From Symbiodinium natans (Eukaryota; Sar; Dinophyceae; Suessiales; Symbiodiniaceae), in contig CAJNDS010002635.1 in assembly GCA_905221605.1 (NCBI GenBank), positions 191,001 through 255,000 on the forward strand: DNA of 64,000 nucleotides, in the 5' to 3' direction. The notes beneath the pieces are model-generated. The model was given only the letters and a program-made list of their open reading frames with translations, was not told the origin of the DNA and did not search any database. Of the stretch, positions 11,559-23,318 are shown piece by piece (the stretch's first letter is position 1; the number at the start of each line of letters is the position of its first letter). The translations under genes were made by a program, and so were the position numbers.

Positions 11559-11870
11559 ACTCTTAAACCCTAAACCCTAAACTTATAGATATATATATAC
11601 CCCCCATCCCTAAAGGATTATCTACTCTTAAACCCTAAACCCTAAACTTATATATATATATATACCCCCTATTTTCCCTAAAGGATTATCTACTCGTAAA
11701 CCCTAAACCCTAAACTTATATATATATATATACCCCCTATTTTCCCTAAAGGATTATATACTCTTAAACCCTAAACCCTAAACTTATATATATTTTACCC
11801 TAAACCCTAAACCCTAAACCCTAAACTTATATATATATATATATATTCTATATACCCCCCTATGTTCCCT
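11559..11870 (+). repeat. 67-69 bp tandem repeat
   Basis: Three to four head-to-tail units, each made of a short CCCTAAA run, a TATA microsatellite and CCCTAAAGGATTATCTACTC. It is a compound tandem repeat that includes the telomere-type motif. Confidence 0.85.
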
Positions 11871-11944
11871 AAAGGGATGGCTCCAGGGGATCGGCAAGTC
11901 TTCAGAGGGATCAGAAGGGTGCCGGTCTGCGTTGCTGAAGGCTG

Positions 11945-12302
11945 CTTAGGGTTTAGGGTTTTAGGGTTTTAGGGTTTAGGGTTTTAGGGTTTTAGGGTTT
12001 TAGGGTTTTAGGGTTTTAGGGTTTTAGGGTTTTAGGGTTTTAGGGTTTTAGGGTTTTAGGGTTTTAGGGTTTTAGGGTTTTAGTGTTTTAGGGTTTTAGG
12101 GTTTTTTAGGGTTTAGGGTTTAGGGTTTAGGGTTTAGGGTTTAGGGTTTAGGGTTTAGGGTATTAGGGTTTAGGGTTTAGGGTTTAGGGTTTAGGGTTTA
12201 GGGTTTAGGGTTTAGGGTTTAGGGTTTAGGGTTTAGGGTTTAGGGTTTAGGGTTTAGGGTTTAGGGTTTAGGGTTTAGGGTTTAGGGTTTAGGGTTTAGG
12301 GA
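11945..12302 (+). repeat. Large telomere-like array with a TTTTAGGG block
   Basis: The longest array in the window. The left part is a homogeneous TTTTAGGG (8-bp) block; the right part is standard TTTAGGG. The two variants are segregated, not mixed. Confidence 0.95.
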
Positions 12303-12780
12303 GAGTTCACTTGGGGCAGGTGGAGTCCCTAAGGGGTGAGAGGACCTCGAAACGGCCGGGTACAACTTTCAAAGTGCTCCCCCAGAACTTTGGCAAACGT
12401 TGTTGCTAGGATGGCCCTTGGACCCTTCTGAAAAATATTTGGGACTCTGTCAGGCTCCTGCTGGCAGCCCAAGCTCCAGAGACTCTAAACCCTGAAGCAT
12501 AAGGTTTAGGGTTTAGGGTTTAGGGGTTTAGGGGTTTAGGGTTTAGGGTTTAGGGGTTTAGGAACTCTATACCCTGAACTGGAAAAAGCCCTAAACCCAG
12601 ACCTGAAAGCCATGGGCACGCCCGTCACGGCAGCGGGTATGGCACCCCCACCTGCGCACTGAACTGAGCCGTGGTACTGTTACTGTCATTTTACCTTCGT
12701 TCTGCGACACTGACCGGTCACTAGGACTGCTACTCATGAGACAGTCAACTCTCTTCCTGTTGGTAGGCTTCTGAGGAATT

Positions 12781-12850
12781 AACCCTAAACCCTAAACCCT
12801 AAACCCTAAACCCTAAACCCTAAACCCTAAACCCTAAACCCTAAACCCTG
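12781..12850 (-). repeat. Telomere-like (CCCTAAA)n array
   Basis: About ten perfect CCCTAAA units. Confidence 0.95.
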
Positions 12851-12953
12851 AACCCCATTCTTGCACTGCTGCTTGCATTGCTGCACAAGTCCGCCTGCCA
12901 TAGCAACTTCCGGCATCCCAGCAGAGGGCCTCGATGCCACACTAGTTAGGACA

Positions 12954-13105
12954 GGGTTTAGGGTTTAGGGTTTAGGGTTTAGGGTTTAGGGTTTAGGGTT
13001 TAGGGTTTAGGGTTTAGGGTTTAGGGTTTAGGGTTTAGGGTTTAGGTTTAGGGTTTAGGGTCTATAGGGTTTAGGGTTTAGGGTCTACGGTTTAGGGTTT
13101 AGGGG
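12954..13105 (+). repeat. Telomere-like (TTTAGGG)n array
   Basis: Perfect units at the left, increasingly degenerate units at the right. Confidence 0.95.
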
Positions 13106-13448
13106 TGTAGGATTGACCCAACGAGACTGTGCCACATCAGGTGGTACTGGAACTCAGGAACCCCAAGCATCGTGCGACGAGTTCTTGTCGAACAGCCTTT
13201 GTATACCTTAAAACTTGTGGGGACCTCTTCCCGTGTGCTTGTTTTGGGTGCACCTTTATGGCTGCCTTCTTGTGTTGATAGGGTTGTTTTTTTCGCATCA
13301 TTCTCTCAATGCCTGCCTGGGGGACCGCATGAACCCCACAGATTGTCCGCTGGATTTCAGCACGCTTTATGTCACCGCGCGCGCCCATGCACGCGCTATG
13401 CCATCATCCGCGGCAAAAACGTGCACACCACAAGTGGGGCCACATACC

Positions 13449-13515
13449 CAGTACTACTATAACTCCTATTAAGGTATATGAACCATAGACCCTTTTAGGG
13501 TTCATTTCGTCCGCA
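13449..13515. mobile_element. IE-A element, right half only
   Basis: Internal ACTACTATAACTCCTATTAA and the right end GGGTTCATTTCGTCC are present; the left half is absent. Confidence 0.7.
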
Positions 13516-14005
13516 GCATGGGGGCGTGTTCAAGGCCACGGTCTCAGAAGTTTTGCCGCCGCGTGTTGTTGCTTTTGGGTGGTCAGGGCTTTGGGAGCTG
13601 GTGTTATGGTTCCCCTTTAAGCAAGGGAAGAAAGAGGGATCCGGCTCAAAATTTGCGGGCTTCAGAACTACTTCTACAGGGCAGCCCTAAGGCGACCTGG
13701 TTGTTTACGAACCCTAAACCCTAAACCCTAAACCCTAAACCCTAAACCCTAAACGGTTCAATGACTCACGAGTTGCTTCTCGTGTAACTCGGCCCGTGCG
13801 AGTCACGTTTGCACGCCACGAAACCTTTGAACACACCCCCAGCACACATGGAGGGTGACGAACACCGGGAGATTCCCAATCTAGCTCCCCAAATAGTAAG
13901 ATTTGCTTATAGCAAGGACCCCAGCCAGGTACCCCCTAGTTTAGGAAACCCCACATCTTGGAGGTGAAAGTCTGGGTGGACGAAGTGTCAATGCCACACC
14001 TACTT

Positions 14006-14115
14006 CCTTGGGGGCGAAATGAACCCCAAAAGGGTTTATGGTTCATATACCTTAATAGAATTATAGTAGTCAAGGTACATGACCCCCAATTTTAGGGTTC
14101 ATTTCGTCCCCAAAG
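14006..14115. mobile_element. IE-A element
   Basis: Ends CCTTGGGGGCGAAATGAACC and GGGTTCATTTCGTCCCCAAA; flanked by TT on both sides. Confidence 0.85.
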
Positions 14116-14501
14116 TTTTGAGGGCCGCACTAGCTGTACACTCTAAACCCGAAGCCCCGGAAAGAAGCTGAGCTTCCCGTCTGTCCGGTCTCCACGCCCC
14201 ATGTGCCTGGCCCGACGGGCTCGAGGTTTTGCCCGTGAGCACGGACAGAAGAATTAGAGAGGGTTTAGGGTTTAGGGTTTCGGGCTTAGTATTATCTATA
14301 ACCACAGAAATCGAATGGTAACATTTTGCAAAATATTTTTAGAAACACAACAAATGCAAGTAAATGAATAAATACATACAGACATACATACATACATAGA
14401 TACACACATACGCCCATGAAGCTACTTCGGATCGGCGCCCGTCTGTAGGGCCGTCCGCGAGATGGTGGGTTAGTGTAGAGCCCTAGCTCGATGGAGCATT
14501 T

Positions 14502-14602
14502 TTGGGATGTTCACCCTTCTACTAGCAGTCCGCAATAGGGATTATAGTACCCCTTATTATACTCCCTATTCAGGACTGCTGGTATGAGGGGGACTTGTCC
14601 CT
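14502..14602. mobile_element. Short inverted-repeat element, family E
   Basis: Ends TTTGGGATGTTCACCCTTCT and GGGGGACTTGTCCCTA with inner ACTAGCAGTCC / GGACTGCTGGT. The other copy is nested at 32,854-32,950. Confidence 0.5.
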
Positions 14603-15217
14603 ACGTATATACCTAAGTAGGCCCCAAAACAACCCTAAAAAACCCTAAAGTCCCCAATAAGGGTCCCTCCTTTTCGTCCCTTGACACATTCAGAAAGAGC
14701 ACCGATCTCTGCAGAACGTCTGCTTTTGGACTTCAGGAGCTCTGAGCGTTTGTGTGCCCTCTTTCAGCATCTGCTCTTGGGTTTAAGGGTTTAAGTTTAG
14801 GGTTTAGGGTTTCCGAAAACTAGGGGTACCTTATTGGAGTCCTTGTTAAAAGGGGATCCTACTATTTAGCATCTGCTCTTGGGATGTAAATTGTATTTGG
14901 GGGGCTCAGATCAGAAGGATTGGAGCACTTTGGGGGGTACACAGGGTGGGCTAAACTCTAAACCTGCCCACCTAAAAGTTCCCGTGGGCCTTGGCCATAG
15001 GCCCACATTGCCTGGGCCAAGTGTGGAATTGACCTTAGGGCTTTGGGCTTCGGGCTTAGGGTTTAAGGTTTTAGGTTTAGGGTCCACGACAATGTTTACT
15101 AGTAGCTGCCCACAGTGGGGGGAACACACGCCTCGATAACCTTCTCTTACAATAGTGCTCATTTGGGGCACAAACAATCCAGACAGGGTCAACAGCAATG
15201 GGCCATGGTTTCCCACA

Positions 15218-15510
15218 CTAAACCTAAACCCTAAACCCTAAACCCTAAACCCTAAACCCTAAACCCTAAACCCTAAACCCTAAACCCTCAACCCTAAACC
15301 CTAAGCCCTAAGCCCTAAGCCCTAAGCCCTAAACCCTCAACTGCACAAACGTAGATCGCGAATGTGCAGCCCTGAGCTCGGCTGGGCAAGCTGGAAATCT
15401 GCTCAAAAATCACCCTAAACCCTAAACCCTAAACCCTAAACCCTAAACCCTACACCCTACACCCTACACCCTAAACCCTAAACCCTAAACCCTAAACCCT
15501 AAACCTAAAC
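15218..15510 (-). repeat. Telomere-like (CCCTAAA)n arrays
   Basis: Two arrays (15,218-15,340 and 15,412-15,510) separated by a 70-bp unique piece. Local CCCTAAG and CCCTACA variants occur in runs. Confidence 0.9.
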
Positions 15511-15821
15511 CCTGAAAACCCTCAAAAGCCCCAAAGGAGGCCTAAGCACCCCAAAAACACCCTTTTTCAAGCCATCAGCCTCAACCCCTAAAAACCCCTC
15601 AGAGCAGCCCTTTATAACGCCCTAAAGGCCCTAAATGCACCTTTCAAGCCCCCTTCAGAACGGCTTGAAACCCTAAACCCTAAACCCTAAACCTTAAACC
15701 CTAAACCCTAAACAGCAGATAAACACCACCACGGGCAGACCAAGCCTCGGCGCGCCCCGCGCTGCCAAAGGAAGATGTGGGCGCAGCTAAGTTGGTGGCT
15801 TTTGCGGGGGCTGCCTGGGTT

Positions 15822-15905
15822 CAGGGTTTAGGGTTTAGGGTTTAGGGTTTAGGGTTTAGGGTTTAGGGTTTAGGGTTTAGGGTTTAGGGTTTAGGGTTTA
15901 GGGTT
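15822..15905 (+). repeat. Telomere-like (TTTAGGG)n array
   Basis: About eleven perfect units. Confidence 0.9.
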
Positions 15906-16424
15906 GCGGGTTTCGTGTTTCGGGCTTGGGGTTTAGGTTTAGGATACTTTGCTGGTGGTGTTTGTGGGGCATGTTGAGTTCAAGGCCGCGGGGCCGGCAA
16001 GACGTTAGGCTTTGGGAGGCTTTCTTGTGGGGTGTTGGGGATGCCCCATGGAAGGCTTCAGGGCTCCAGTTGAGGGGGTTTAGGGTTTAGGGTTTAAGGT
16101 TTAGGGTTTAGGGTTTAGGGTTTAGGGGATAGATAAGCGACAAGCCCTTAAAGGCCTGGGCCAAGAAAGGCAAAGCTGCGCGATTGGACGGCAAGAAAGG
16201 GGCAAAGTTAGGGGCGCACCCAAAGACTCAAATTGGGGTCATATACCCTGACTACACCCCCCAAAAACCCTAAACCCTAAACCCTAAACCCTAAACCCTA
16301 AACCCGAAACCCTAAACCCTAAACCCTAAACCCTAACCCCCCCCCCCCCAAAAAAAAAAAAAAAAGAGGCGGCAGCAGGATTTAGGCAAGGCCGAACTCA
16401 TCCTGACCAGGCGTCTGATGCAAA

Positions 16425-16543
16425 CCTTGGGGACGAAATGAACCCAAAAATTTGGGTCATGAACCCTGACTACTATAATTCCTATGATGGCAATATAACA
16501 ATATAACCCATAAACCCTTTTAGGGTTCATTCAGTCCCCAAGG
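16425..16543. mobile_element. IE-A element
   Basis: Ends CCTTGGGGACGAAATGAACC and GGGTTCATTCAGTCCCCAAG; AA on both flanks; a short extra ATATAACA duplication inside. Confidence 0.85.
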
Positions 16544-16924
16544 AAGTGCTCCTTCAATGAAAGATCGTGTGGGCTTTGCTGTCGCTGCTTTTTGGTGCAC
16601 CCCGCCTAGCTGCCGGGACAGGTGCTAGCAGCCCCGGCAAGTAGTTGTAGAAAACTTCCCGATTGCACTTGCATCTTTAACAAAATATGCTCATACCGAC
16701 TTCCTTTCCTTTCGAAGACTTCATGTGATATGCCATGCCACGCGGAAACCCTCCATTCCTCTATTCTGTTTCTAACAGCTGGAACATACACTTGCCGGGT
16801 GCGCTTTTATGCTCCCGCCGGCATCCCCGTCATCCGCAACATGATCGCAACGTGTCCCAGTGACTGTACAGCGTACAACACGCGATCAAGCCGCGCCCAG
16901 ATTTTAAAGTCAACGGTCTGAATA

Positions 16925-17034
16925 CCTTGGCAATGAAATGAACCCCAAAGATTGGGGTCATACCCTGACGACTACAGTTCCTCTTAAGGTAATCTGAACC
17001 ATAAACCCTTTTGGGGTTCATTTGGTCCCCAAGG
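16925..17034. mobile_element. IE-A element
   Basis: Ends CCTTGGCAATGAAATGAACC and GGGTTCATTTGGTCCCCAAG; flanked by TA on both sides. Confidence 0.85.
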
Positions 17035-17414
17035 TACATTATACATCAGATTTGGATAGCGGCAGTCTAGTGTACATGTTATGGAGGCTCGCGCCTACCA
17101 GAAACAGGCCGATACACCACACCGTACCAAAACTTTAAGGACCTTGCCAATCTAACCCTAAAGCCTGCACCCTAAACCCTATACCCTAAACCCCAAACCC
17201 TAAACCCTAAGCCCTACAGCTCATCTGAACTTCTTCCAAGTGAAGATGGCAGCTGCATGCGATGTTCGCCTCAGCAGATTCTGAGTCGGTGGTGCCCATA
17301 ACACGATGCAGTGCAGTTTCGAATGCATTCTCGGGTGCGCGCTCATCTTTCCAATCCATTTCAACTGCAGGCAAAGTGGAACGTTTAATTTGCTTGCAAT
17401 GACTTACAAGTCTA

Positions 17415-17525
17415 CCTTGGGGACGAAATGAACCCTAAAATTGGGGGTCATGTACCCTGACTACTATAATTCCTATTAAGGTATATGAACCATAAACCCT
17501 TTCAGGGTTCATTTCGTCCCCAAGG
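17415..17525. mobile_element. IE-A element, near-consensus copy
   Basis: Ends CCTTGGGGACGAAATGAACC and GGGTTCATTTCGTCCCCAAG; flanked by TA on both sides, giving GT...AG junctions on the minus strand. Confidence 0.9.
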
Positions 17526-18051
17526 TACAGGTCACATGTTGCTGCGTTGATGTTCTCTCGCGATCATGCTCGGCAACCAACTCTAACTCAGGACTGTCTC
17601 CAAGCTGCCACGCCATGTCATAACGACTCCACTGGACTTCGCAAACTTGATTTGCGTGGCATTACTAAACCCTAAACCCTAAACCCTAAACCCTAAACCC
17701 TAAACCCTAAACCCTAAACTGCCCTAAACCCTGTTACCCCCAAAGTGAGGTGGTGTTATGCCCGAGTCACGACCACTTCCCAGACTCTTTGTGAAGGCAA
17801 AACGAGCGACTCGATGTCATGTCCCGCACGGATCGGTAGATATATGTGCGTATACATATACATACATATATACATATATATATATATACACATATACACA
17901 TATATATATATGTATATATATATATGTATACCCGTTTGTTTGTGTATTTACTGTTTACACATAAGATCATATTCCCTCTCTGTCTCTCTCTTTCTACACA
18001 TAAACTGCAAAAAAATGTACAGATTGAGGGAAATGCAGGTGCGAGTCCAGC

Positions 18052-18450
18052 CTTGGTCAAGACGTTCACCTTGGCGGGGCCGCCAGCGCGGCGCGCCATG
18101 CGCTCAATGACCGCGCAGATCATGATGCGCTCGGGCTCATGGAAGTCGTCCTGCCATAGGGGGGTTTGCGACAATAGGGGGCCCCAAATATAGACTCCAA
18201 ATAGTAGGATTCTCTTACAAATACGGACCCCATAAAGGGTCACCCCTAATTTCGGAAACCCCCATACGCCATGAATGCGGGATGAACCACACAGGATTTC
18301 CAAAAAGCACCTGTCAAGTTGGTGCCTTGAGATCTTGCGGCATCTGTTCCAGGACGCGGCGGGCACAAGCTTCGTCGGCGTCCGAGACGTTGAGCGGCAA
18401 GTCGCTGCAGGCTTTCGAGACCGCCTGCAGTCGCGACAGGGTCTCAGCTC
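18052..18450 (-). CDS. Host gene fragment, two exon-like segments
   Basis: On the minus strand 18,450-18,314 is open and reads ETLSRLQAVSKACSDLPLNV and then DADEACARRVLEQMPQDLK. After a family F element (18,160-18,265), the segment 18,156-18,052 is open and reads DFHEPERIMICAVIERMARR then GGPAKVNVLTK. Both have balanced, protein-like composition, unlike the surrounding repeats, so they are probably exons of one gene split by the element. The protein family is not recognised and splice sites were not resolved. Confidence 0.45.
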
Positions 18451-18490
18451 TGCAGCATCCCTCCCTCTTCTTTATGCCAGGCGGTCAAAC

Positions 18491-18581
18491 CCTTGGGGAC
18501 TAATTATGAACCCAATAGGGTTTATGGTCCATATACCTTAATAGGGACTATCTCAGTAGATGGCATCCTTGGCCCCCAAGG
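18491..18581. mobile_element. IE-A element, diverged
   Basis: Ends CCTTGGGGACTAATTATGAA and CCTTGGCCCCCAAGG; shortened interior. Confidence 0.75.
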
Positions 18582-18673
18582 ATGTGGGCCTCATGAAGAT
18601 ACGCGAAGTATCGCCGGACGGAGCGCACGCCCTCCGCGTCCGTGACCGGACCGTGGCCTTGACAGGCAACTTG

Positions 18674-18806
18674 GCTAGGGTTTAGGGTTTAGGGTTTAGG
18701 GTTTAGGGTTTAGGGTTTAGGGTTTAGGGTTTAGGGTTTAGGGTTTAGGGTTTAGGGTTTAGGGTTTAGGGTTTAGGGGTTTAGGGGTTTAGGGGTTTAG
18801 GGTTTA
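18674..18806 (+). repeat. Telomere-like (TTTAGGG)n array
   Basis: About fourteen perfect units followed by three GGTTTAGGGG variants. Confidence 0.95.
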
Positions 18807-19187
18807 CAGGGTTAAAGGGGTAGACGTACCCCATAGCTGTGATCCCGGCCAGGAACGAAGCGCCAGTCGGCGCCTGTGGCCTCATCAAGAACTACACGAG
18901 TGCGTTCGTGCAAAGGCTCGACCGGTTTAATATATACATATATACAGTACACACACCTTAAAAAAGCAAGCAACAATAGTATATATATATATATGTATAT
19001 GTGTATATATATATATGTTCAGCAGCTGCCCTCCACCTCCAAAAGATCATCCAGCGCCTTGACCCAAGCAAGGGCAGGCCCACTCCTCGATCGAGAGCTC
19101 GAAGGGCTACTTGCTCATGCACTCGGTAGGAAACATGAGGGCTTACCAGGAAGGGTTTAGGGTTTAGGGTTTAGGATTTAGGGTTTA

Positions 19188-19270
19188 GGGCTATTATGCC
19201 CTCTAACCCCCTTAAAGAGGCCCTTTACAGAGTTGGTTAGGGGGATTATAGGGCCCAATAGCCCATCCTG
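19188..19270. mobile_element. Short inverted-repeat element, family B
   Basis: GGGCTATTATGCCCT... / ...AGGGCCCAATAGCCCATCCTG. Family B ends are CAGG/CATGGGCTATT and inverted AATAGCCCATCCTG; other copies at 24,334-24,421, 31,898-31,984, 61,593-61,690 and fragments at 62,006-62,056 and 63,696-63,790. Confidence 0.65.
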
Positions 19271-19542
19271 GTCGGGTCTGTGGGTTTATCCCTTCAAGGA
19301 GGGGGGGGGAGAGTAATAGGTACTGTACCTGATCCCCGATAGCTTCCTACTAAGAACTATAGCGAGACGCCGTCAAGTAATGTCAAGTAGCCACATCACG
19401 GGCGCGATGCCGATGAAGAGCAAATCGCCCGTGAAAGCCACTTTGCTGTCGGGCAAAAGGATCATCGAATCCTTGGGTGTTGGATGATACTGGGAGGTCT
19501 GACCCAGCAGGTCACAACTGCAGCATGTCAGAATTGGACTCA

Positions 19543-19640
19543 CCCCTAAACCCTAAACCCTAAACCCTAAACCCTAAACCCTAAACCCTAAACCCTAAAC
19601 CCTAAACCCTAAACCCTAAACCCTAAAACCTAAACCCCAA
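19543..19640 (-). repeat. Telomere-like (CCCTAAA)n array
   Basis: About thirteen perfect units. Confidence 0.95.
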
Positions 19641-20075
19641 GTCTTCTTCGGTCAACGCAGACGCGTCGATTCTACTGCCCAGTGCTGGCAAAGGAGCACT
19701 CTTCGAGTGGATGGCGCCTGCCTCCCAAAACCTGAGAGCGTTTAGGGTTTAGGGTTTAGGGTTTGGGGTTTGGGGTTTAGGGTTGAGGGGGCTCCAACAA
19801 GAGATCGGACAGGCAGCTCACTTTAACTCCCTCATGAGGTAGGAACCACCTAGTAATAAGAAATCCCAGAAATTCTGAAGAAACCGGATATATATATATA
19901 TATATATATATGTATAATCTATGCATAAATAAACTAAGACAAATAAATATATAAGTATATATATATATACATATCAGAGACACTCTGGTGCTGCTCAGGA
20001 ACCGCAGTGGCAAGACCCGGTCGCCCAGAGTGATGTTGTCTCCTGCTCCAAAGGCGCAGCGGCTGCGAGACTATC

Positions 20076-20158
20076 TAGGGTTTAGGGTTTAGGGTTTAGG
20101 GTTTAGGGTTTAGGGTTTAGGGTTTAGGGTTTAGGGTTTAGGGTTTAGGGTTTAGGGG
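20076..20158 (+). repeat. Telomere-like (TTTAGGG)n array
   Basis: About eleven perfect units, directly abutting the IE-A element at 20,156. Confidence 0.95.
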
Positions 20159-20314
20159 GACCAAGTATGAACCCTACAATTGGGGGGTCATATACCCTGG
20201 TTTAGGGTTAAGGGTTTAGGGTTTAGGATTGGGGTCATATACCCTGATTACTATAGTTCCTATTAAGATAATATGAACCATAACCCTTTTAGAGTTCATC
20301 ATTAGTCCCCAAGG
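20156..20314. mobile_element. IE-A element with internal telomere-like insert
   Basis: Right end ATTAGTCCCCAAGG and the core are present. The core GGGGTCATATACCCTG is duplicated around a short GGTTTAGGG tract, as if telomere-like units had been added inside the element. Confidence 0.75.
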
Positions 20315-20364
20315 TATCAATCACCAGCAGTGCACTCGCTTGGCTACCTTCAAAGCCAAGCTTG

Positions 20365-20446
20365 CCCTAAACCCTAAACCCCAAAACCCCAAAACCCTAA
20401 ACCCTAAACCCTAAACCCTAAACCCTAAACCCTAAACCCTAAACCC
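20365..20446 (-). repeat. Telomere-like (CCCTAAA)n array
   Basis: About ten units including a few CCCCAAA variants. Confidence 0.9.
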
Positions 20447-21205
20447 AAGCTCTTCCTGAGGACAGGATGGACTCGAACTTGGGCAGCCGACGCCCGTCCA
20501 CCTCCCACAGGTTGAAGCCTGCCAGGTCGGAACTGGGGCTTTAAGGTTTAAAGGGCTAAAGGGTTAAAGGGTTAAAGGGTTAAAGGGTTTAGGGTTTAGG
20601 GTTTAGGGTTTAGGGCTTAGGGCTTCAAAGGTTTACAGGCTTAAGAATGAAGGCTGAAGATTCTTAGGGCTTCGGGTTTAGGTTTTCAAGGTTTAAAGGC
20701 TTAAGAATAAAGGCTTAAGGTTAAAGGCTTATAAGGTTTAGGGTTTAGGGTTTAGGGTTTCAAGGTTTATAGGCTTAAGAAGTTTAAAGGTTCATATCGC
20801 TTAAAAGTTATAGGGTGTAAAGGCTTCAGGGTCTAAAGGTTCAAGGTTTCTAGAAGTTTAAGGTCTAAGGGTTCAGGGTGTGGGGCTCGAGGGTTTAAGT
20901 TACAAGGGTTAAAGGTCTTGGGGTGTAAATGGTTCAGGGTTCAGCGGCTTTTGGTTTAGGGTCTGCTTACGTTTGGTTAGACAACTCCGTCTTCAGAGGC
21001 TGTCTCCGGTGCTTGTTCTTGGAGGTTCATGTTACTTGTGAACCAATTATAACTGCACTGATAACCCACTTATAAGCCCCTTAAGTGCTCTAACATGGTT
21101 ACAAGTACAATGATAATTGGTTAAGAAGTACCATGAAGCTCCAAGTACCCCCCTGCTTCGCTTGGAGTCACCCAAGCCAAAGATGTCCTATCTAAAACCG
21201 AGGAG

Positions 21206-21289
21206 GTTTAGGGTTTAGGGTTTAGGGTTTAGGGTTTAGGGTTTAGGGTTTAGGGTTTAGGGTTTAGGGTTTAGGGTTTAGGTTTAGGG
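21206..21289 (+). repeat. Telomere-like (TTTAGGG)n array
   Basis: About twelve perfect units. Confidence 0.95.
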
Positions 21290-22341
21290 CACTGTAGGCC
21301 TGCCGAGCAGTTGGCACTCCAGCTCGTGCTGGAGTGTCCACGAAGACTCGCAACCCTAAACCCTAAACCCTAAACTCTAAACCCTGAACCCTAAACCCCG
21401 CCTGCGAGATTGTCTTGCGACTTTGCGAAGCCCAGCAGCGAAAGCGCCCGAGGCGCCAGTGAGGGTGGCAACAGCGGCAGCAGGGAAGCGCCTCCATGAA
21501 GAGAGCAGGATAGGCATGAACCCTGCCTGCTGATGTTAATCATGTCTGACGGTCGATAAGACCCTAAACCCTAAACCCTAAACCCCAAACCCTAAACCCT
21601 AAACCCTAAACCCTTAAACGCTAAACCCTAAACCCCAGCAGTGCAGGGGGGTCCTCCGAAGAGCTTCAGCACCTGCCAGATGAATCTCCCCGCTTCCACG
21701 CACAGCTTCAGCTTCCACGCCGCCCCGGCCTGGCGGAGTGCATGGGCCACGCTGGCCATGGCGGCCATGTGGCGAGCTCTTCTTAAGGACCCTATACATA
21801 GGACGAACGACAAATTTAGAAATACAGGTATAAATAGGTAGAGAGTTTAAAAATGAATATATATATATATAATATTTATGTCGGTATATATTCCCTTTTG
21901 GGGACTATACGGGGTACTCTTTAAGGACCCTATATACATATATACACATATATCTATCTATCTATCCCCTTTAGGGACTATACCTAACTCCCTCGTTCCC
22001 TCGAACCCAGTAGGTGAAAGCGGGGCCTGCAAATCGATGTCTTGCTGAGCTTTGACAGTTCCGAGTCGCGGAATCTCCGGTGGCAGGGCCTGCTCCGTTC
22101 GCAAGCTGTTGTGCAACACTCTTGCTTGATGCATTCTACATAACAGTCAGGGTTTAGGGTTTAGGGCTTAGGGTTTAGGGGTTAGGGTTTAGGGTATATA
22201 GGGTTTAGGGTTTAGGGGATGCCTGACTGACTGAAACTGTGAGGCCTGGTTGCCCAGAATGTGATCTACGTCGGGATGCGTGAAGACGACAGCCTGGCGT
22301 CTTAAGTGAATCTTGCACCCCCCGAATCCCCCTCCCCTTTT

Positions 22342-22499
22342 CTTGGGGACTAAGTATGAACCCAAAGAAGGCTTATGGACTTATGGTTCATACACCTTGA
22401 CAGGAATTATCGTAGTCACCCTAAACCCTAAACCCTAAACCCTAAACCCTAAACCCTAAACCCTAAACCCCAATTTTATGGTTCATTTGGCCCCGAAGG
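22342..22499. mobile_element. IE-A element with internal (CCCTAAA)n
   Basis: Both inverted ends are recognisable; the interior is replaced by seven CCCTAAA units at 22,416-22,469. Confidence 0.75.
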
Positions 22500-22639
22500 C
22501 CCCGGGCTTGAGACGAGGAGCATCCACACGACCCGGCGCGAGGCCCCCTGGAGCTGAGACCAGAGGTCAGAAATCAAATAGGGGGGCTTAGGGTTTAGGG
22601 TTTTTGGGTTTTTTTGGGTTTAGGGTTCCGAATTTGTGG

Positions 22640-22830
22640 GGGGTACCTTATAAGTAGGTGTACCTTAATAAGCAGGGGTGCCTTAATAAGTAGGGGTACT
22701 TTATAAGTAGGGCTACCTTAAAAAGTGGGGGGTACCTTATAAGTACGGGTGCCTTAATAAGTCGGGTACCTTCCAAGTAGGGGTCAGGGGTACCTTTTCA
22801 GTAGGGGTACCTTTTTCGTGGGGGTACCCT
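22640..22830 (+). repeat. 20-24 bp tandem repeat
   Basis: About eight degenerate units of the form GGGGTACCTTATAAGTA. Confidence 0.85.
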
Positions 22831-22982
22831 ATTGGGGTTCATGGGGGGCTTCAAGCAAGGCCCACCGATGTGGTGTTCTGACACGTTCGCCAATCGATGG
22901 AACACCTCTGGGAGATGTTTGAACGAAGCAGTATCTTGTGCTGCCTGTTGCTTCACCATTTTTGCAGGTGGTGATCAACCCT

Positions 22983-23090
22983 CTGGGGGGCTTCCGAAAG
23001 TATGGGGATACCTTCTTGGCGTCCTTGTTCTCTGGGGATCCCACTATTTGAGGCTCTATATTGGGGGGTCCCCTAGTTTCGTAACACCCC
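22983..23090. mobile_element. Short inverted-repeat element, family F
   Basis: CTGGGGGGCTTCCGAAAGTA and the inverted CTAGTTTCGTAACACCCCCC. Confidence 0.6.
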
Positions 23091-23108
23091 CCAAAAGAAA
23101 TCCGAAGC

Positions 23109-23226
23109 GCCCTAAATTGGGGTCATACACCCTGACTACTATTACTTCTATTAAGGTAGTATGAGCCATAAACCCCCTAAACCCTAAACCCTAAACCCGT
23201 TTAGGGTTCATAATTCGTCCCCAAGG
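23109..23226. mobile_element. IE-A element, left end lost
   Basis: Core and right end (AATTCGTCCCCAAGG) with a short (CCCTAAA)3 insert. With the copy at 23,319 it brackets an exon-like piece. Confidence 0.75.
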
Positions 23227-23230
23227 TAAG

Positions 23231-23313
23231 TCGCGCCTGCGGCAGGGCCCAGCTCTCGGAGCATGGTGCTGGTCAGCACCGGGTCCATCAGTGTATCCAC
23301 CAAAAGGCCTACA
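23231..23313 (-). CDS. Exon-like segment between two IE-A elements
   Basis: The minus strand is open and reads GLLVDTLMDPVLTSTMLREL then GPAAGA, helical and protein-like. It fills the whole gap between two IE-A elements, as expected if both neighbours are introns. The protein family is not recognised. Confidence 0.4.
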
Positions 23314-23318
23314 CATGG

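Larger units (their letters stand above)
11108..16424. other. Host stretch dominated by repeats
   Basis: Holds ATAGAT/TATA microsatellites (11,240-11,370), a 67-69 bp tandem repeat (11,559-11,870), large telomere-like arrays (11,945-12,302; 12,781-12,850; 12,954-13,105; 13,709-13,755; 15,218-15,345; 15,412-15,510; 15,668-15,712; 15,822-15,905; 16,262-16,337), IE-A copies, a family E element and a family F element. The unique pieces at 13,120-13,450 and 14,870-15,210 are the best exon candidates, but no protein family is recognisable in them. Confidence 0.55.
16544..18051. other. Host stretch without a recognised gene
   Basis: Unique sequence at 16,544-16,924 (no stable protein family), IE-A copies, a CCCTAAA array at 17,663-17,720 and ATA/TATG microsatellites at 17,840-17,925. 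ORFs through the microsatellite are low-complexity artefacts. Confidence 0.5.
18811..23108. other. Host stretch dominated by repeats
   Basis: Contains TATA microsatellites (18,925-19,017; 19,885-19,970; 21,853-21,965), telomere-like arrays (19,543-19,640; 20,076-20,158; 20,365-20,446; 21,206-21,289; 21,562-21,620; 22,150-22,220), a long degenerate block of TTTAGGG/GGTTTAAAG/GGTTTAGAG words (20,540-20,960), IE-A, B and F elements, and a 20-24 bp tandem repeat. Short GC-rich unique pieces (for example 21,395-21,500 and 21,640-21,790) may be exons; no family is recognised. Confidence 0.5.

Noticed and set aside
17767-18366. 199-codon minus ORF as one protein
   Set aside because: It runs through a family F element and a TATA microsatellite; only the exon-like parts were kept.
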